DNA of 34,410 nucleotides from an uncultured Pedosphaera sp. (GCA_903930565.1 CAIYZC010000109.1:1-34410); one strand, 5' to 3'; shown: positions 23,269 to 31,407, numbered from the stretch's first letter. The notes: a model not told the origin generated them from the sequence alone. Numbers and translations are program-made.

Positions 23269-24860
23269 TCGGGTTGGTTGGGTTGGATTGATTTCGGCGA
23301 CGCCGCGCCTGCCGGCCGGGGCAGGGGCACGCTGCGGCCGGATTGCTTGCAAGCATCCAGCTGCGCCTTCAGCGCTTGGGCGATTTCGCCGTCTGCAAAG
23401 TACCGGTTGGTCCGTTCGCCCGGATCGGTTGCCAGATGGTAGAGTTGCCCCGGAGCTGTTGGCTGGGTCTCAGGCAGGGCGAAGGATTTTAATTCGGCCT
23501 CATCGTAATTGTTCCCCCCGGAACCCGGATGGTCGAGGTACTTCCAAGCCCCCCGCCGAATGGCCAGCGGGTGGTTCCGGACCGCCTGGTGGAGCGTGTA
23601 CCCGCGCTCCGGTTGTTCGTTTCCCCGGCCCAGCAGGACCGGGGAGAAATCAAAACTATCCTCGGCCGCGCTGTCCGGCAGCCTGGCCCCGCTGACCCCC
23701 GCGCACGTCGCCATCACATCCGTGAGACAGAGCGTGCGGTCGCAGACGCTCCCCGGGCGCACCCGGCCGGGCCACTGCACGAGGAACGGCACCCGGTGGC
23801 CCCCCTCCCACTGGTCCCGCTTCATCCCGCGCCAGGGCCGCGCCCCGTCATGACCGTAGTCGGCGCGCATGTGCGCCACCGTGGTGGTTTCCGGGCCGTT
23901 GTCACTGGTAACGATCACCAACGTGTTGTCGGCCACGCCCAGCCGTTCCAAGGTTTTCACCAGTTCGCCCACGATGTGGTCGAACTCGAAGATCAGATCC
24001 CCGTGGGGCCCGGCTTGGGTCCGACCTTGGAAATCGCGCCCGGGCAGCGAGGCCAGATGCACCGCCGAGCTGGCATGGAACAAAAAGAACGGCCGGCCCG
24101 GATTGGCCCGGACATGCTGTTCGAGAAATTCCCGGCTCTTCTTCAGAAACACCATGTCCACCTCCGCGAGCTCATAATCGGGGGCGACCAGACCCGGCCG
24201 GTTGTCCACCGTGTAGGGATTCTTCGGAATCCGGGACTTGTCCAGCGGCCCGACGGGCGGGACGGGGATGCGGTCGCCGTCGATGAAGGCATAGAGATAA
24301 TCGGTGGTGGGACAGCAGGCGGTCCCAAAAAAGCGGTCAAATCCCCGGTGAATCGGCGCGTCTGGAATGGACCGGCCATAGTCGATCAGCTTGACCCCCG
24401 CCACGCCGCGTTCCGTGATCCGCCGGCCCTCGTGGTCCTGAAAGGTCAGGCCGAGATGCCACTTGCCCGTCATCGCCGTGGCATAGCCGCGCGCCCGCAG
24501 CATTTGCGGCAGGGTCAACCGTTCGGGTTCGATCAGGCACGGTCCGCCGACCCCTTCGAACACGCTCCAGGAGTTGGCGCGAAAACCCATCCGCCCGGTG
24601 AGAATGCCATACCGGCTCGGCGTGCAAACCGTGGAGGCGCTGTGCGCATCGGTGAAGCGCAGGCCGTTGCGGGCCAGTCGGTCCAAGTTGGGGGTGGGCA
24701 CCTTGGACTCCGGGTTGTAACAGCCCACATCGCCATAGCCGAGATCGTCTGCGAGGATGAGGAGAATATTGGGCCGGGGCCGCGGGCCGGACTCCACCGC
24801 CAAAGAGCCCATGGTCAGCGCCGGCAGGAGCAAACTAAGCCACCCCGCCAGGCGGGCCAT
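23265..24860 (-). CDS. Secreted arylsulfatase (type I, formylglycine)
   Basis: This encodes 531 residues from the ATG at 24860 (MARLAGWLSLLLPALTMGSLAVESG), preferred because a signal peptide starts there; an ATG at 24956 adds 32 residues. The start motif PNILLILADDLGYGDVGCY supplies metal-binding Asp residues. CTPSRYGILTGR is the formylglycine motif (C-x-P-S-R) with the modified Cys at residue 79; an FGly-generating enzyme is therefore needed elsewhere in the genome. TGKWHLG, HASSAVH and VTSDNGPETTTVAHM complete the S1 sulfatase signature. It hydrolyses sulfate esters of carbohydrates in the periplasm or outside. It is the first gene of a two-gene operon with the SGNH esterase. Confidence 0.95.
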   Translation of the reverse strand: MARLAGWLSLLLPALTMGSLAVESGPRPRPNILLILADDLGYGDVGCYNPESKVPTPNLDRLARNGLRFTDAHSASTVCTPSRYGILTGRMGFRANSWSVFEGVGGPCLIEPERLTLPQMLRARGYATAMTGKWHLGLTFQDHEGRRITERGVAGVKLIDYGRSIPDAPIHRGFDRFFGTACCPTTDYLYAFIDGDRIPVPPVGPLDKSRIPKNPYTVDNRPGLVAPDYELAEVDMVFLKKSREFLEQHVRANPGRPFFLFHASSAVHLASLPGRDFQGRTQAGPHGDLIFEFDHIVGELVKTLERLGVADNTLVIVTSDNGPETTTVAHMRADYGHDGARPWRGMKRDQWEGGHRVPFLVQWPGRVRPGSVCDRTLCLTDVMATCAGVSGARLPDSAAEDSFDFSPVLLGRGNEQPERGYTLHQAVRNHPLAIRRGAWKYLDHPGSGGNNYDEAELKSFALPETQPTAPGQLYHLATDPGERTNRYFADGEIAQALKAQLDACKQSGRSVPLPRPAGAASPKSIQPNQPE

Positions 24861-25197
24861 CCGGGCCCAACGCCCAACTCCCGCAGCCCATACGCGATTG
24901 GCGGCGGCGGCGCCGGCGCTGCCCAATTCCCGAACCAGGAAAACCCGTGCGGTCATGCGCCAAGGGATAGCAGGAACTTCGGCTTTCGCCTATTTGAATG
25001 TGCTTGACCGGTCCCCTTGGTATTGACGCCGATGCCCAGAGGGGACAAACACGGGGCGACTTTTTGAACCGATGGTCACCCTTGATTGCACAATAGCGCA
25101 ACCGCTGGGCGGGTCCCCAACCGCCGGGCGAACCAAACAGCCCTCAAACGACCCGCCACGTTGGACCCCGGCCTTCCACCCGGATCGCACGTGCGCC
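24861..25197. other. Intergenic region between the kai operon and the sulfatase gene
   Basis: These 337 bases hold no recognisable gene apart from the possible 32-codon sulfatase extension (24861-24956). A perfect 8-bp inverted repeat GGCGGGTC (25108-25115) / GACCCGCC (25150-25157) with a 34-base spacer could form a stem after the kinase gene, but it has no T-run. CGCACGTGCG at 25186-25195 is a perfect palindrome directly after the kinase stop. The sulfatase promoter should lie at about 24870-25080; I could not pick one. Confidence 0.4.
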
Positions 25198-26397
25198 TCA
25201 AACCACGCAAACCGCCGGCCGCAAGGGAATGCGAATATCGATTTCCGTGCCGACGCGGCGCACCGACTTGATTCTGAAAATACCCCCCACGGAGATCGCC
25301 CGCTCGCGGATGCCGAGCAACCCGAAGCCGCCCTCCCCTTTGCTCCGGGCGCCGATATGGTCCGGATCGAAACCGATTCCGTCGTCGGTGATGGTAAACT
25401 GCACGACTTCGTCCAGCTTCGCCAGGCGCACGGTCACGTGGCGCGCCCGGGCGTGCTTTTCCACGTTTTTCAAAGTTTCCTGGAGAATGCGGTACAGCGC
25501 CAACTCGGTGTCCGCGGGCAGCCGCACGGTCAAATGCACGCAGACCATCTTGACCGGGATCCCCGTCCGGTTCGCAAAGTCGGTGCCCGTGTCGCGCAGG
25601 CCGGCCACCAGACCCAATTGATCCAGGACGCTGGGCCGCAGGTTGCGCGAAATCCGTTCCACTTCCACGACCGTGTCGCGGATGATTTCGTCGAGTGCTT
25701 CCGCCGCTCGTTTGGCGGGCTGATTGCGCGCGGGCAGCCTGTCCGCCAGCGTGTGACTGCGCACCAGGACGGCGCAGAGCATTTGCGTGACCGTGTCGTG
25801 CAATTCGTGGGCCAGGTGGCCGCGCTCGGCTTCCTGCGCTTGAACGACACGGTTCGTCAAAGTCCGCAGCAGCTCCTCGCTGCGCCGGGCCTCGGTCATG
25901 TCCGTCAGCACGATTCCGAACGTGACGCTCTTGCCACCCTTCCTCACGAGCGGGCGGATCGAGAGGCTGCCCGGCATTTGCGCCCCGGAGCTGACCTGCA
26001 GGAGCACCTGGATTTTGGCCCCGGCGGCCGGTGTCCGTTGCAGGAGCAGCCGCAGCCGGGCGCGGTCTTCAGTTCCGAGGAACCGGCCAAAAGAGCTGCC
26101 GATGACCCGCTCCAACGGGCAGTTGACCATGCGGGCGAAACACTGGTTGGCGTACAGGATGGTCTTGTCCGCCGTGAGCATCAGCGCGCCTTCGTTCATG
26201 GATTCGATGAGCACGCGGTAGGCATGTTCGGCCCCGTCCAGCGTGAACAATTGGACGCCTTGCTTGGCCGTCACCAAAACAACATCTACCTCGCCGCTCC
26301 GGATGGCCCGAAGCGTTTCCTCCGCCACCGCCAGCCGGGCGTGGAGCCCGGCGATTTCGCCGGCCCCGGCGCGGTCTTTTGGAGCAATGCTTTTCAA
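25198..26397 (-). CDS. PAS-domain histidine kinase of the NarL/HisKA_3 type, kai-linked
   Basis: This encodes 399 residues. An N-terminal coiled helix (AGLHARLAVAEETLRAIRSGEVD) leads into a segment with TAKQGVQLFTLDGAEHAYRVLIESMNEGAL that is characteristic of kinases beside kaiBC operons; a PAS domain spans about 55-170. HisKA_3 has His200 in ERGHLAHELHDTVTQML. The ATPase domain shows LYRILQETLKNVEKHARA, DDGIGFDPDHI and GGFGLLGIRERA. HisKA_3 kinases normally pair with NarL-type regulators; none is nearby. Its ATG overlaps the stop of the second kaiB (ATGA at 26394-26397), so it is coupled to the Kai genes and is the likely output or input kinase. It appears soluble. It is the last gene of the operon. 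Confidence 0.93.
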   Translation of the reverse strand: MKSIAPKDRAGAGEIAGLHARLAVAEETLRAIRSGEVDVVLVTAKQGVQLFTLDGAEHAYRVLIESMNEGALMLTADKTILYANQCFARMVNCPLERVIGSSFGRFLGTEDRARLRLLLQRTPAAGAKIQVLLQVSSGAQMPGSLSIRPLVRKGGKSVTFGIVLTDMTEARRSEELLRTLTNRVVQAQEAERGHLAHELHDTVTQMLCAVLVRSHTLADRLPARNQPAKRAAEALDEIIRDTVVEVERISRNLRPSVLDQLGLVAGLRDTGTDFANRTGIPVKMVCVHLTVRLPADTELALYRILQETLKNVEKHARARHVTVRLAKLDEVVQFTITDDGIGFDPDHIGARSKGEGGFGLLGIRERAISVGGIFRIKSVRRVGTEIDIRIPLRPAVCVV

Positions 26398-26756
26398 TGG
26401 GTGGGTTTGGCTTTCTTCACCAAGTCCAATCCGGTAAAGAGACCGGTGAGGTTGGTCAGGTTGCCGACGAAGCGACGCAGCGGCGGAGGAAATGCGATAA
26501 CGAGCGTCGGTGTTGCGACGATCTGGTTCTCCCGCGCCAAAGCGGGCTGTTGATAGATGTCCACCACTTCCAAATCGCAGCCGCCCGGCAGCTCCGTGGC
26601 GCAGAGTTGACGCACGCGCAGGATGGCCTGCAAGGAGCGGGTCGTGGCGCCCGCCACGAACAGGCGCAAGCGGTGGGGTTCGGTTGACCGCCCCGCCGGC
26701 CCCGTCGGTTTGGAGCGTGGCGCGCGCCGCGCGACTTTGGGGGGCGGCAATTTCAT
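26394..26756 (-). CDS. kaiB: KaiB-like protein 2
   Basis: This encodes 120 residues. The thioredoxin-like KaiB fold shows HRLRLFVAGATTRSLQAILRVRQLC, then CDLEVVDIYQQPALARENQIVATPTLV and FPPPLRRFVGNLTNLTGLFTGLDL. These match the KaiB core (L.LyvaG....S..a...l..ic.....g.y.l.viD...qP.la....i.a.PTLv...P.P.rr.iGdl). A basic Pro-rich N-terminal tail of about 25 residues is extra. KaiB binds KaiC and modulates its phosphorylation; outside cyanobacteria such proteins are linked to stress responses. It begins 5 bases after kaiB 1 stops and overlaps the kinase gene by 4 bases. The two KaiBs differ markedly, so they are unlikely to be redundant. Confidence 0.93.
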   Translation of the reverse strand: MKLPPPKVARRAPRSKPTGPAGRSTEPHRLRLFVAGATTRSLQAILRVRQLCATELPGGCDLEVVDIYQQPALARENQIVATPTLVIAFPPPLRRFVGNLTNLTGLFTGLDLVKKAKPTH

Positions 26757-26761
26757 TCCCG

Positions 26762-27091
26762 TTAAGCGGCCCGATTCAAATCCAGGCCGACGAGCAGGTT
26801 CTCCAAATGGGAAAGATTGCCGATAATCGTGCGCATCGGCTTCGGCAACCGGCGCACCACCGTGGGAATGGCCAGGATCTGGTCGCCTTTGGCCAGTTGC
26901 GGCTGCTTCAGCAGGTCAATCACCGTAATGCGATAAAGGCCTTTGAGGTGGCTTTCGCAAAACCTTTTGAGATTGGCCAAGGCCGTCACCGATTTGGGCG
27001 TCTCGTCCACCACATACAGGCGTAATTGCCAGGGTTTCGCGGCCGGACGGGGCTTGACGGTGGCGGGGATTTTCTCCGTTTTTGCTTTCAT
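26762..27091 (-). CDS. kaiB: KaiB-like protein 1
   Basis: This encodes 109 residues. An N-terminal basic tail ([19 protein letters not shown]) precedes the KaiB core [61 protein letters not shown] and [20 protein letters not shown]. The Pro of the cis-Pro motif IPTVV and the K/R-rich interface segment are kept; the usual Gly before the first helix (VAG) is VDE here. KaiB proteins switch fold to bind the KaiC N-terminal ring. The start overlaps the kaiC stop codon (ATGA at 27088-27091), so translation is coupled to kaiC. It differs from kaiB 2 in both termini and core. Confidence 0.94.
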   Translation of the reverse strand: MKAKTEKIPATVKPRPAAKPWQLRLYVVDETPKSVTALANLKRFCESHLKGLYRITVIDLLKQPQLAKGDQILAIPTVVRRLPKPMRTIIGNLSHLENLLVGLDLNRAA

Positions 27092-28854
27092 TTGTTCTCC
27101 TTTTCCATGCGGGGGCGCGCGCGGGGGTGGACCACGCTTTTGGCATCCGCCTGGCGCAGGATGCCGGAGGCCGTCCGCTCGGTGGTGAGCATGAGCGTGC
27201 TGGTGCCCACCTGCTCGGCAATGCGCCGCAGCTCCATCGCTTCCATTTTGTGATCGGCGCGCAGACTGTTGATTTTGCGATCCAGCGCGCCGCGTTTGCG
27301 TTCCACTTCGCGCTGGAGTTGGGCGGCCTCCTGCTGGCCGGCCAGCACGGCCGCTTTCTCCAGCGCGCCTTGCGCCACGCGGGCGGACCCGGTCAACACC
27401 CCGCTGACGCCGATATAGGCGTCCACCACGTCGATGCCCCGGTCCGAGATCAGAAACTCGCGGATCTGGTTCGAATGCGCCATGCCGCGCGCCTTGAGCA
27501 CATACAGCACCCGGTTGCGTTCCCCGTTGCCCTCGAAGTCCTGCAGCAACACCCAGGCGTCCATGAGCGAAGACATGGCGCTCTCGCTCTGTTGCGGCGC
27601 GTGCCCGCCCTGCGTCAAACTGGTGAAGAGCGAGGTCACCTGGCCGCCCTTCAGATGATCAATCAGCCGCGTCACCATGCCCTTGCCCTCGGAATCGGTG
27701 CCCGAATCCATCAGGCTGGTGATGGGATCAATGATGACCACGTGCGGCTTGAACGTGTTGATCTCGCGGAACATCGTCGCCAGGTGCATCTCCAACCCGT
27801 AGAGCGAGGGCCGCGCCGAGTGGAACCGCAGCAGGCCGCGCTTGACCAAAGGCGCCAGCCGCAGGCCGATGGAGTGCATGTTGCGAATGATCTGGTCGGG
27901 CGATTCCTCAAACGAGAAGTACAGCACCCGCTCGCCACGCCGGGCGGCGGCTTGGGCGAAATTGGCCGCGACGATGGTCTTGCCCGTGCCGGACGTGCCG
28001 GTCAGCAAAATGCTGCTGCCGCGGAAAAACCCTTTCCCGCCGAGCATCGCGTCCAGCCGGGGAATGCCCGTGGCAATCCGCTCGTCCGACACCTTGTGAT
28101 TCAGCGACAGCGAAGTGATGGGCAGCACGCTGATACCCTCTTCGCCAATGAGAAACGGAAACTCGTTCGTGCCGTGCATCGCGCCGCGGTATTTCACGAC
28201 GCGGAGATGCCGCGTCGCAATCTGGTCGTTGACCCGGTGATCGAGCAGGATCACACAGTCCGAGACATATTCCTCCAGCCCGTGACGGGTCAGCGATTCC
28301 CGCCCGCGCTCGGCGGTGATGACCGCCGTGACGCCTTTGTCCTTGAGCCAGCGAAAGAGTCGGCGCAATTCGCTCCGCAGGATCGCTTCATTGGGCAGGC
28401 TGGCAAACAAGACCTCCAAGGTGTCGAGCACCACGCGCTTGGCGCCGATGGAGTCAATCGCATATCCCAGCCGCACGAACAACCCTTCCAAATCATAATC
28501 GCCGCTGGCCTGCACCTCACTGCGCTCGACGTGGACGTAATCAATGACGATCATCTTGCGCCGCGCCAGCCCCCCCAAATCAAAACCCAGGGAGGCGACG
28601 TTGGCCGTCAACTCCTTCACGGTCTCCTCAAAGGCCATCAACACGCCCGGCTCGTCGAACTGCACCGCGCCGCGCACCAGGAATTCCGCCGCCAGCAGCG
28701 TCTTGCCACAGCCCGCCCCACCGCACACCAACGTGGGCCGCCCGCGCGGCAAACCGCCGCCGGTGATTTCATCAAGACCCTGGATGCCGGTGGGGCACTT
28801 CGGCAATTGCGTCGCCGATTTCTCCGGCAAATGACCGTTGGATTTGGTTATCAT
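27088..28854 (-). CDS. kaiC: KaiC-like double-RecA ATPase with C-terminal coiled coil
   Basis: This encodes 588 residues. The CI domain has Walker A GGAGCGKT (45-52) and Glu pair in FEET (76-77); the CII domain has Walker A GTSGTGKT (286-293), FEES (Glu316-317) and [10 protein letters not shown] (374-383). The CII autophosphorylation segment reads [16 protein letters not shown] (423-438); Ser428-Ser429 align with Ser431-Thr432 of cyanobacterial KaiC, so the phosphosites are kept as Ser-Ser. After about residue 490 it adds a roughly 90-residue tail with a coiled coil ([20 protein letters not shown]) absent from cyanobacterial KaiC, where the KaiA-binding tail would be; no kaiA is seen. It is first in the operon kaiC-kaiB-kaiB-kinase. 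Dyads at 28899-28995 lie upstream. Confidence 0.95.
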   Translation of the reverse strand: MITKSNGHLPEKSATQLPKCPTGIQGLDEITGGGLPRGRPTLVCGGAGCGKTLLAAEFLVRGAVQFDEPGVLMAFEETVKELTANVASLGFDLGGLARRKMIVIDYVHVERSEVQASGDYDLEGLFVRLGYAIDSIGAKRVVLDTLEVLFASLPNEAILRSELRRLFRWLKDKGVTAVITAERGRESLTRHGLEEYVSDCVILLDHRVNDQIATRHLRVVKYRGAMHGTNEFPFLIGEEGISVLPITSLSLNHKVSDERIATGIPRLDAMLGGKGFFRGSSILLTGTSGTGKTIVAANFAQAAARRGERVLYFSFEESPDQIIRNMHSIGLRLAPLVKRGLLRFHSARPSLYGLEMHLATMFREINTFKPHVVIIDPITSLMDSGTDSEGKGMVTRLIDHLKGGQVTSLFTSLTQGGHAPQQSESAMSSLMDAWVLLQDFEGNGERNRVLYVLKARGMAHSNQIREFLISDRGIDVVDAYIGVSGVLTGSARVAQGALEKAAVLAGQQEAAQLQREVERKRGALDRKINSLRADHKMEAMELRRIAEQVGTSTLMLTTERTASGILRQADAKSVVHPRARPRMEKENK

Positions 28855-28898
28855 TCAAAAACCGCCACTTTTCCACGCGGGTAAATCAGACCTCCAAT

Positions 28899-28925
28899 CC
28901 GGCCGGAAACACCTTTCCCGGCCGG
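28899..28925. promoter_or_regulatory. GC-rich hairpin upstream of kaiC
   Basis: CCGGCCGGAAA and TTTCCCGGCCGG form an 11-bp inverted repeat with one extra base in one arm and a loop of 4-5 bases. It lies 44 bases from the kaiC ATG (28854). If it is in the 5' leader it would form a strong RNA hairpin; it lacks a following T-run, so it is not an obvious terminator in either direction. Confidence 0.55.
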
Positions 28926-28931
28926 CACCCC

Positions 28932-28968
28932 GTTCAGAAAGATTCATGCATGCATGGCTAATCTGAAC
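28932..28968. promoter_or_regulatory. Nested dyad upstream of kaiC (candidate operator)
   Basis: GTTCAGA (28932-28938) and TCTGAAC (28962-28968) are perfect 7-bp inverted arms. They surround ATGCATGCAT (28946-28955), itself a perfect 10-bp palindrome, close to the centre. The whole site is 37 bases and 78 bases from the kaiC ATG, a typical place for a transcription factor site. The symmetry is directly visible; function is inferred. Confidence 0.6.
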
Positions 28969-28972
28969 AATA

Positions 28973-28995
28973 AGCGTTCAACTCCCGGGAACGCT
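28973..28995. promoter_or_regulatory. Inverted repeat upstream of kaiC (candidate operator)
   Basis: AGCGTTC (28973-28979) and GAACGCT (28989-28995) are perfect 7-bp arms separated by 9 bases. It starts 4 bases beyond the neighbouring dyad and shares its GTTC/GAAC arms, so both may bind the same protein. GAAC at 28965 and GTTC at 28976 are also spaced 7 bases apart. Confidence 0.6.
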
Positions 28996-29302
28996 ATGGG
29001 GGGTTTACCCTGTCAACGTGGTTCGGTGAATTTCCTTTTTCAGGCGGGCCCGGGCGTAGTGTGCCGGGGGGGGTGCCGGACCAGAGCCGGATGTTCGTGC
29101 CGCAAACGTGAAGTGCGCGCGTTTCCAACTTCCGGTGGCCGTTAAGCAACCCGGAGGGTTGTTGGAGATCAGCCCGGCGTACCACGCCCGGTATGCCGTA
29201 CTGATGCGGCACCGCCCCGGAGGCGGCGGGAGAAAGGAAACGTCATTGCACCAGCCAATGGCTGCGGCCGCCATGGGAGGGGATCTCATCGGGAATTCCA
29301 CC
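28996..29302. other. Gene-free stretch between the kaiC upstream region and repeat copy B
   Basis: No frame here resembles a protein. The stretch contains a run of eight G residues (about 29070-29080), the two CCGGAGG hairpins at 29145-29233 and a purine-rich segment at 29230-29245. Its composition changes sharply from the flanking genes, marking the start of the accessory region. Confidence 0.5.
29145..29233 (+). repeat. Two CCGGAGG-loop hairpins in tandem
   Basis: CAACCCGGAGGGTTG (29147-29161), followed by TTGGAGAT, and CCGCCCCGGAGGCGG (29212-29226), followed by CGGGAGAA, are perfect short stems of 5-6 bp whose loop region is CCGGA or GGAGG, with the same G-GGAGA tail. Between them lies another GC-rich imperfect palindrome. 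Related hairpins with the complementary loop (GGCCTCCGGCC, GGTCTCCGACC) occur at 32672-32710. They look like a short interspersed hairpin family. Confidence 0.5.
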
Positions 29303-29491
29303 GCCCCGCTGCTCTGGGCTGAGGAATCACGGCCCTTCAGACCGTCCAGATTTGGCACAACCGCAGTTCGCGTGATTCTTTCCGCACCGCTTTTCCATGC
29401 GCCAAAAGTGCATCATTCCTCAGCCCAGCCTAACAGGCTGGGTGGTACCGATATTAATTCCGGCGGCCTGAAGGGCCGGGACACCATCGCC
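29303..29491 (+). repeat. Composite palindromic repeat, copy B
   Basis: The left half carries CTGGGCTGAGGAATCACGG and CCCTTCAGACCGTCCAG; the right half carries ATGCGCCAAAAGTGCATCAT, TCCTCAGCCCAGCCTAACAG and ATTCCGGCGGCCTGAAGGGC. CTGGGCTGAGGAAT in the left half is the reverse complement of ATTCCTCAGCCCAG in the right half, so the unit can fold back on itself with a long GC-poorer middle. It is the closest copy to copy C, which follows within 40 bases. Confidence 0.85.
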
Positions 29492-29528
29492 CCAACCAAC
29501 GTAAACGACGCATCAACCCGATGACCGT

Positions 29529-29680
29529 CAGGCCAGCCGAATTTGCCACAACCCCAGTTCGCGTGGCTTTCCCGACCCGCTTTTCCCATGCGCCAAAGGT
29601 GCATCATTCCTCAGCCCAGCCTAGCAGGCTGGGCGGTTTGGCCATTGATTCCGGCGGCCTGTCGGGCCGCGATACCATCG
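29529..29680 (+). repeat. Composite palindromic repeat, copy C (right half and middle)
   Basis: It carries the middle segment (CAACCCCAGTTCGCGTGGCT, shared with copy B) and the full right half: ATGCGCCAAAGGTGCATCAT, TCCTCAGCCCAGCCTAGCAG and ATTCCGGCGGCCTGTCGGGC. The left half is missing apart from a short CAGGCCAGCCGAATTTG stretch. It directly follows copy B, making a partial tandem, and ends about 75 bases from the stop of the gene at 29757. Confidence 0.82.
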
Positions 29681-29756
29681 GCCCGCCGGCTCAATTCGTG
29701 CGACACCTGATTCTCGGCAATCGTCTCGTTGAATTATTGCTTGTCCCGGCACTCCG

Positions 29757-30218
29757 TCAACCAACCGGCTCCACCTGGAAAAACGTGATTTGATAATCCG
29801 TGAGGTTTTCACGGGGCGTATCGTCAAAAAGAACTTCAAACCGCCTGCCGGGAAATTGCCAGGCCAGTTTTGCCCGATAGATCTGCGACAAAACCCGGCC
29901 CAAATAAACTGCACGTTCTTGCGTGAGGTCCTCACAACCCAGGTATTGTATATCGGCGATGTGCAAATGGTTCATCACGGCCTCGAAGTTCCTTCGGTTC
30001 CCTCCTTCCCGGCGCTCCCAAGCGCGCACTGATTCAACCGAGAACCCTGCACGCAGAACGTAGCCCTCGAATTCCACAAACTCCGGCCAAAAAACCGTGC
30101 TGTAACCGATGGCCAATTGGAAATTGCCGGAGCAACCGATCCAACTCCGCACGTCAATTCCATCCCCGTTGTTCCAGTCCCGCAGCTCGGGTATCAGTTC
30201 GTTTAATTCATTGGCCAT
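29757..30218 (-). CDS. Conserved hypothetical protein, GCSGNF/LAIGYSTVFWP family
   Basis: This encodes 153 residues, soluble and without a signal peptide. Distinct stretches are WIGCSGNFQLAIGYSTVFWP, EFVEFEGYVLRAGFSVESVR, NHLHIADIQYLGCEDLTQER and YLGRVLSQIYRAKLAWQFPGR. I believe the pattern is a widespread unnamed family, but I cannot name a function. It is the last of a same-strand row of small genes (32020 to 29757). A fragment of a paralogue (RNHWHIAD) is present at 31430-31534. The gene looks intact with an ATG at 30218; no clear Shine-Dalgarno sequence. An immunity or cassette-type gene is possible from the setting only. Confidence 0.8.
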   Translation of the reverse strand: MANELNELIPELRDWNNGDGIDVRSWIGCSGNFQLAIGYSTVFWPEFVEFEGYVLRAGFSVESVRAWERREGGNRRNFEAVMNHLHIADIQYLGCEDLTQERAVYLGRVLSQIYRAKLAWQFPGRRFEVLFDDTPRENLTDYQITFFQVEPVG

Positions 30219-30283
30219 ACATTTATCATCAACTGAATTTCGTCACTACCTCGGATATTCTCGCATAAGATAGGCGAACCAGC

Positions 30284-30814
30284 CTACGAAGAGTTCGGTT
30301 TCGGGCCCCCGTCCAGCGACCGGGCCAGAACCTCGACCACACTCCCGGCGTGGACCGAAACGCTGAACTCCAGCGCGACGCACTCAAAGGTCGAATCGTG
30401 AAAAGCAAAAATGAAATGGCGATCGCCAGCAAAACGCTCCGACCGGTGAAACGGATGCACCGAATTCATGCGCTCCAACCGCCGTATCCACGAAGAATCG
30501 CGAACTTCGTGGACGCGATAAGGACGGAGGCCACGGGACGCCAGCGGGTGGCCACTGAAGGACTCGTCATTGGGCGGGCCAAACATGTGGGCGCAGACGC
30601 GAGTGAACCGAACCAAAGCAACCGGCTCATCAAGGCTCTTCTCTCCCACGACACGAATCGTTTTCCCGTCCCAAATTGGCTCACGCTCCTCAAGGAAGTA
30701 GGCGAGATAAAGATACCCCTCGCCCCCGAGAATCATCGGGCACGGAGCGCCAACCGAGGACTGGGGAACATCGGTCAGCTCCTGAACAGTGTCTTTGGAA
30801 TCGACAGAATACAT
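30284..30814 (-). CDS. Hypothetical protein, FAGDRHFIFAFHDSTFECVA type
   Basis: This encodes 176 residues, ATG at 30814, soluble. It has conserved-looking blocks: GEGYLYLAYFLEEREPIWDG, VALVRFTRVCAHMFGPPNDE, GHPLASRGLRPYRVHEVRDS, SWIRRLERMNSVHPFHRSER and FIFAFHDSTFECVALEFSVS. The frame shows normal amino-acid use on this strand, unlike the overlapping frames. I do not recognise a named domain. It lies 65 bases upstream of the neighbouring small gene (30218) and 170 bases after the next one, so the genes are separate units rather than a tight operon. Function unknown. Confidence 0.78.
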   Translation of the reverse strand: MYSVDSKDTVQELTDVPQSSVGAPCPMILGGEGYLYLAYFLEEREPIWDGKTIRVVGEKSLDEPVALVRFTRVCAHMFGPPNDESFSGHPLASRGLRPYRVHEVRDSSWIRRLERMNSVHPFHRSERFAGDRHFIFAFHDSTFECVALEFSVSVHAGSVVEVLARSLDGGPKPNSS

Positions 30815-30984
30815 AATGCACGTGCCGCTCGGCCACCACGGACCGCTTCGCCGACTCCTGACAAGGCACCAACACGAATCAAAAATGGCGGTTCGAAACA
30901 GGATAGTTCATCCCAAAAACGTCACTTGAAAGCAAGACTTTACCTGCCACTGCGTCGGCGTCAGACTGTTAACGACAATATTAC

Positions 30985-31407
30985 TTAATCATTTTGTATT
31001 CGCTGTAGAATCTCCCGGCCACTGGTGACGACCAGCGGGCGGCCCAAACTCTTGACCATGTCTTCCGGCATGTGTGCCGCGACGGAATCGCGGACCACCA
31101 AAGGCAGTCCGTAACCGGGATAATATAGCACGACGTCACCCAGAGCGAGGATGGCCATCAAAGCATCCCACAGGCGCGGGTCAGGGCAAGGACGGTGGAC
31201 GGTAAATCCTGTGACCATGCCCGGGTCGCCATGAAATGACCAGAAGGAGAGGTACAGGTCGCAATAATTCAGTTCATCATAACGCAGTTTCCAGAAGTCG
31301 GGTTCCGGCTCACTGAGGTGCTTCCCGAAAACCTTGCGGAGCGCCCGCCGGGGAATACCTGCCGGCCCGCCATGCCGGAAAGATTGAACAAAAACCTCGA
31401 AACTCAT
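30985..31407 (-). CDS. Hypothetical protein, MSFEVFVQSFRHGGPAGIPR type
   Basis: This encodes 140 residues, ATG at 31407, soluble. Characteristic stretches are MSFEVFVQSFRHGGPAGIPR, EPEPDFWKLRYDELNYCDLY, GFTVHRPCPDPRLWDALMAI, LALGDVVLYYPGYGLPLVVR and AAHMPEDMVKSLGRPLVV. These look like a conserved small family that I cannot name; proteins of this look are often found in rows of orphan genes or near polymorphic toxins. The gene starts 22 bases after the end of a decayed paralogue fragment (31430-31534). The coding frame is complete, with a TAA stop. Function unknown; an immunity role would be speculation from context. Confidence 0.78.
   Translation of the reverse strand: MSFEVFVQSFRHGGPAGIPRRALRKVFGKHLSEPEPDFWKLRYDELNYCDLYLSFWSFHGDPGMVTGFTVHRPCPDPRLWDALMAILALGDVVLYYPGYGLPLVVRDSVAAHMPEDMVKSLGRPLVVTSGREILQRIQND

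Noticed and set aside
27082-28884. Open frame of 600 codons antisense to kaiC
   Set aside because: kaiC on the minus strand has both Walker motifs and correct length; the plus-strand frame is its shadow.
29413-29607. Small frames beginning MMHLWRM or similar (also at 21959) on the minus strand
   Set aside because: They arise from the conserved repeat half containing GCGCCAAAGGTGCATCAT and have no independent support.
29303-29680. Considered a CRISPR array because of regular repeats
   Set aside because: The units are about 190 bases, internally palindromic and only two adjacent; there are no short direct repeats with unique spacers and no cas gene.
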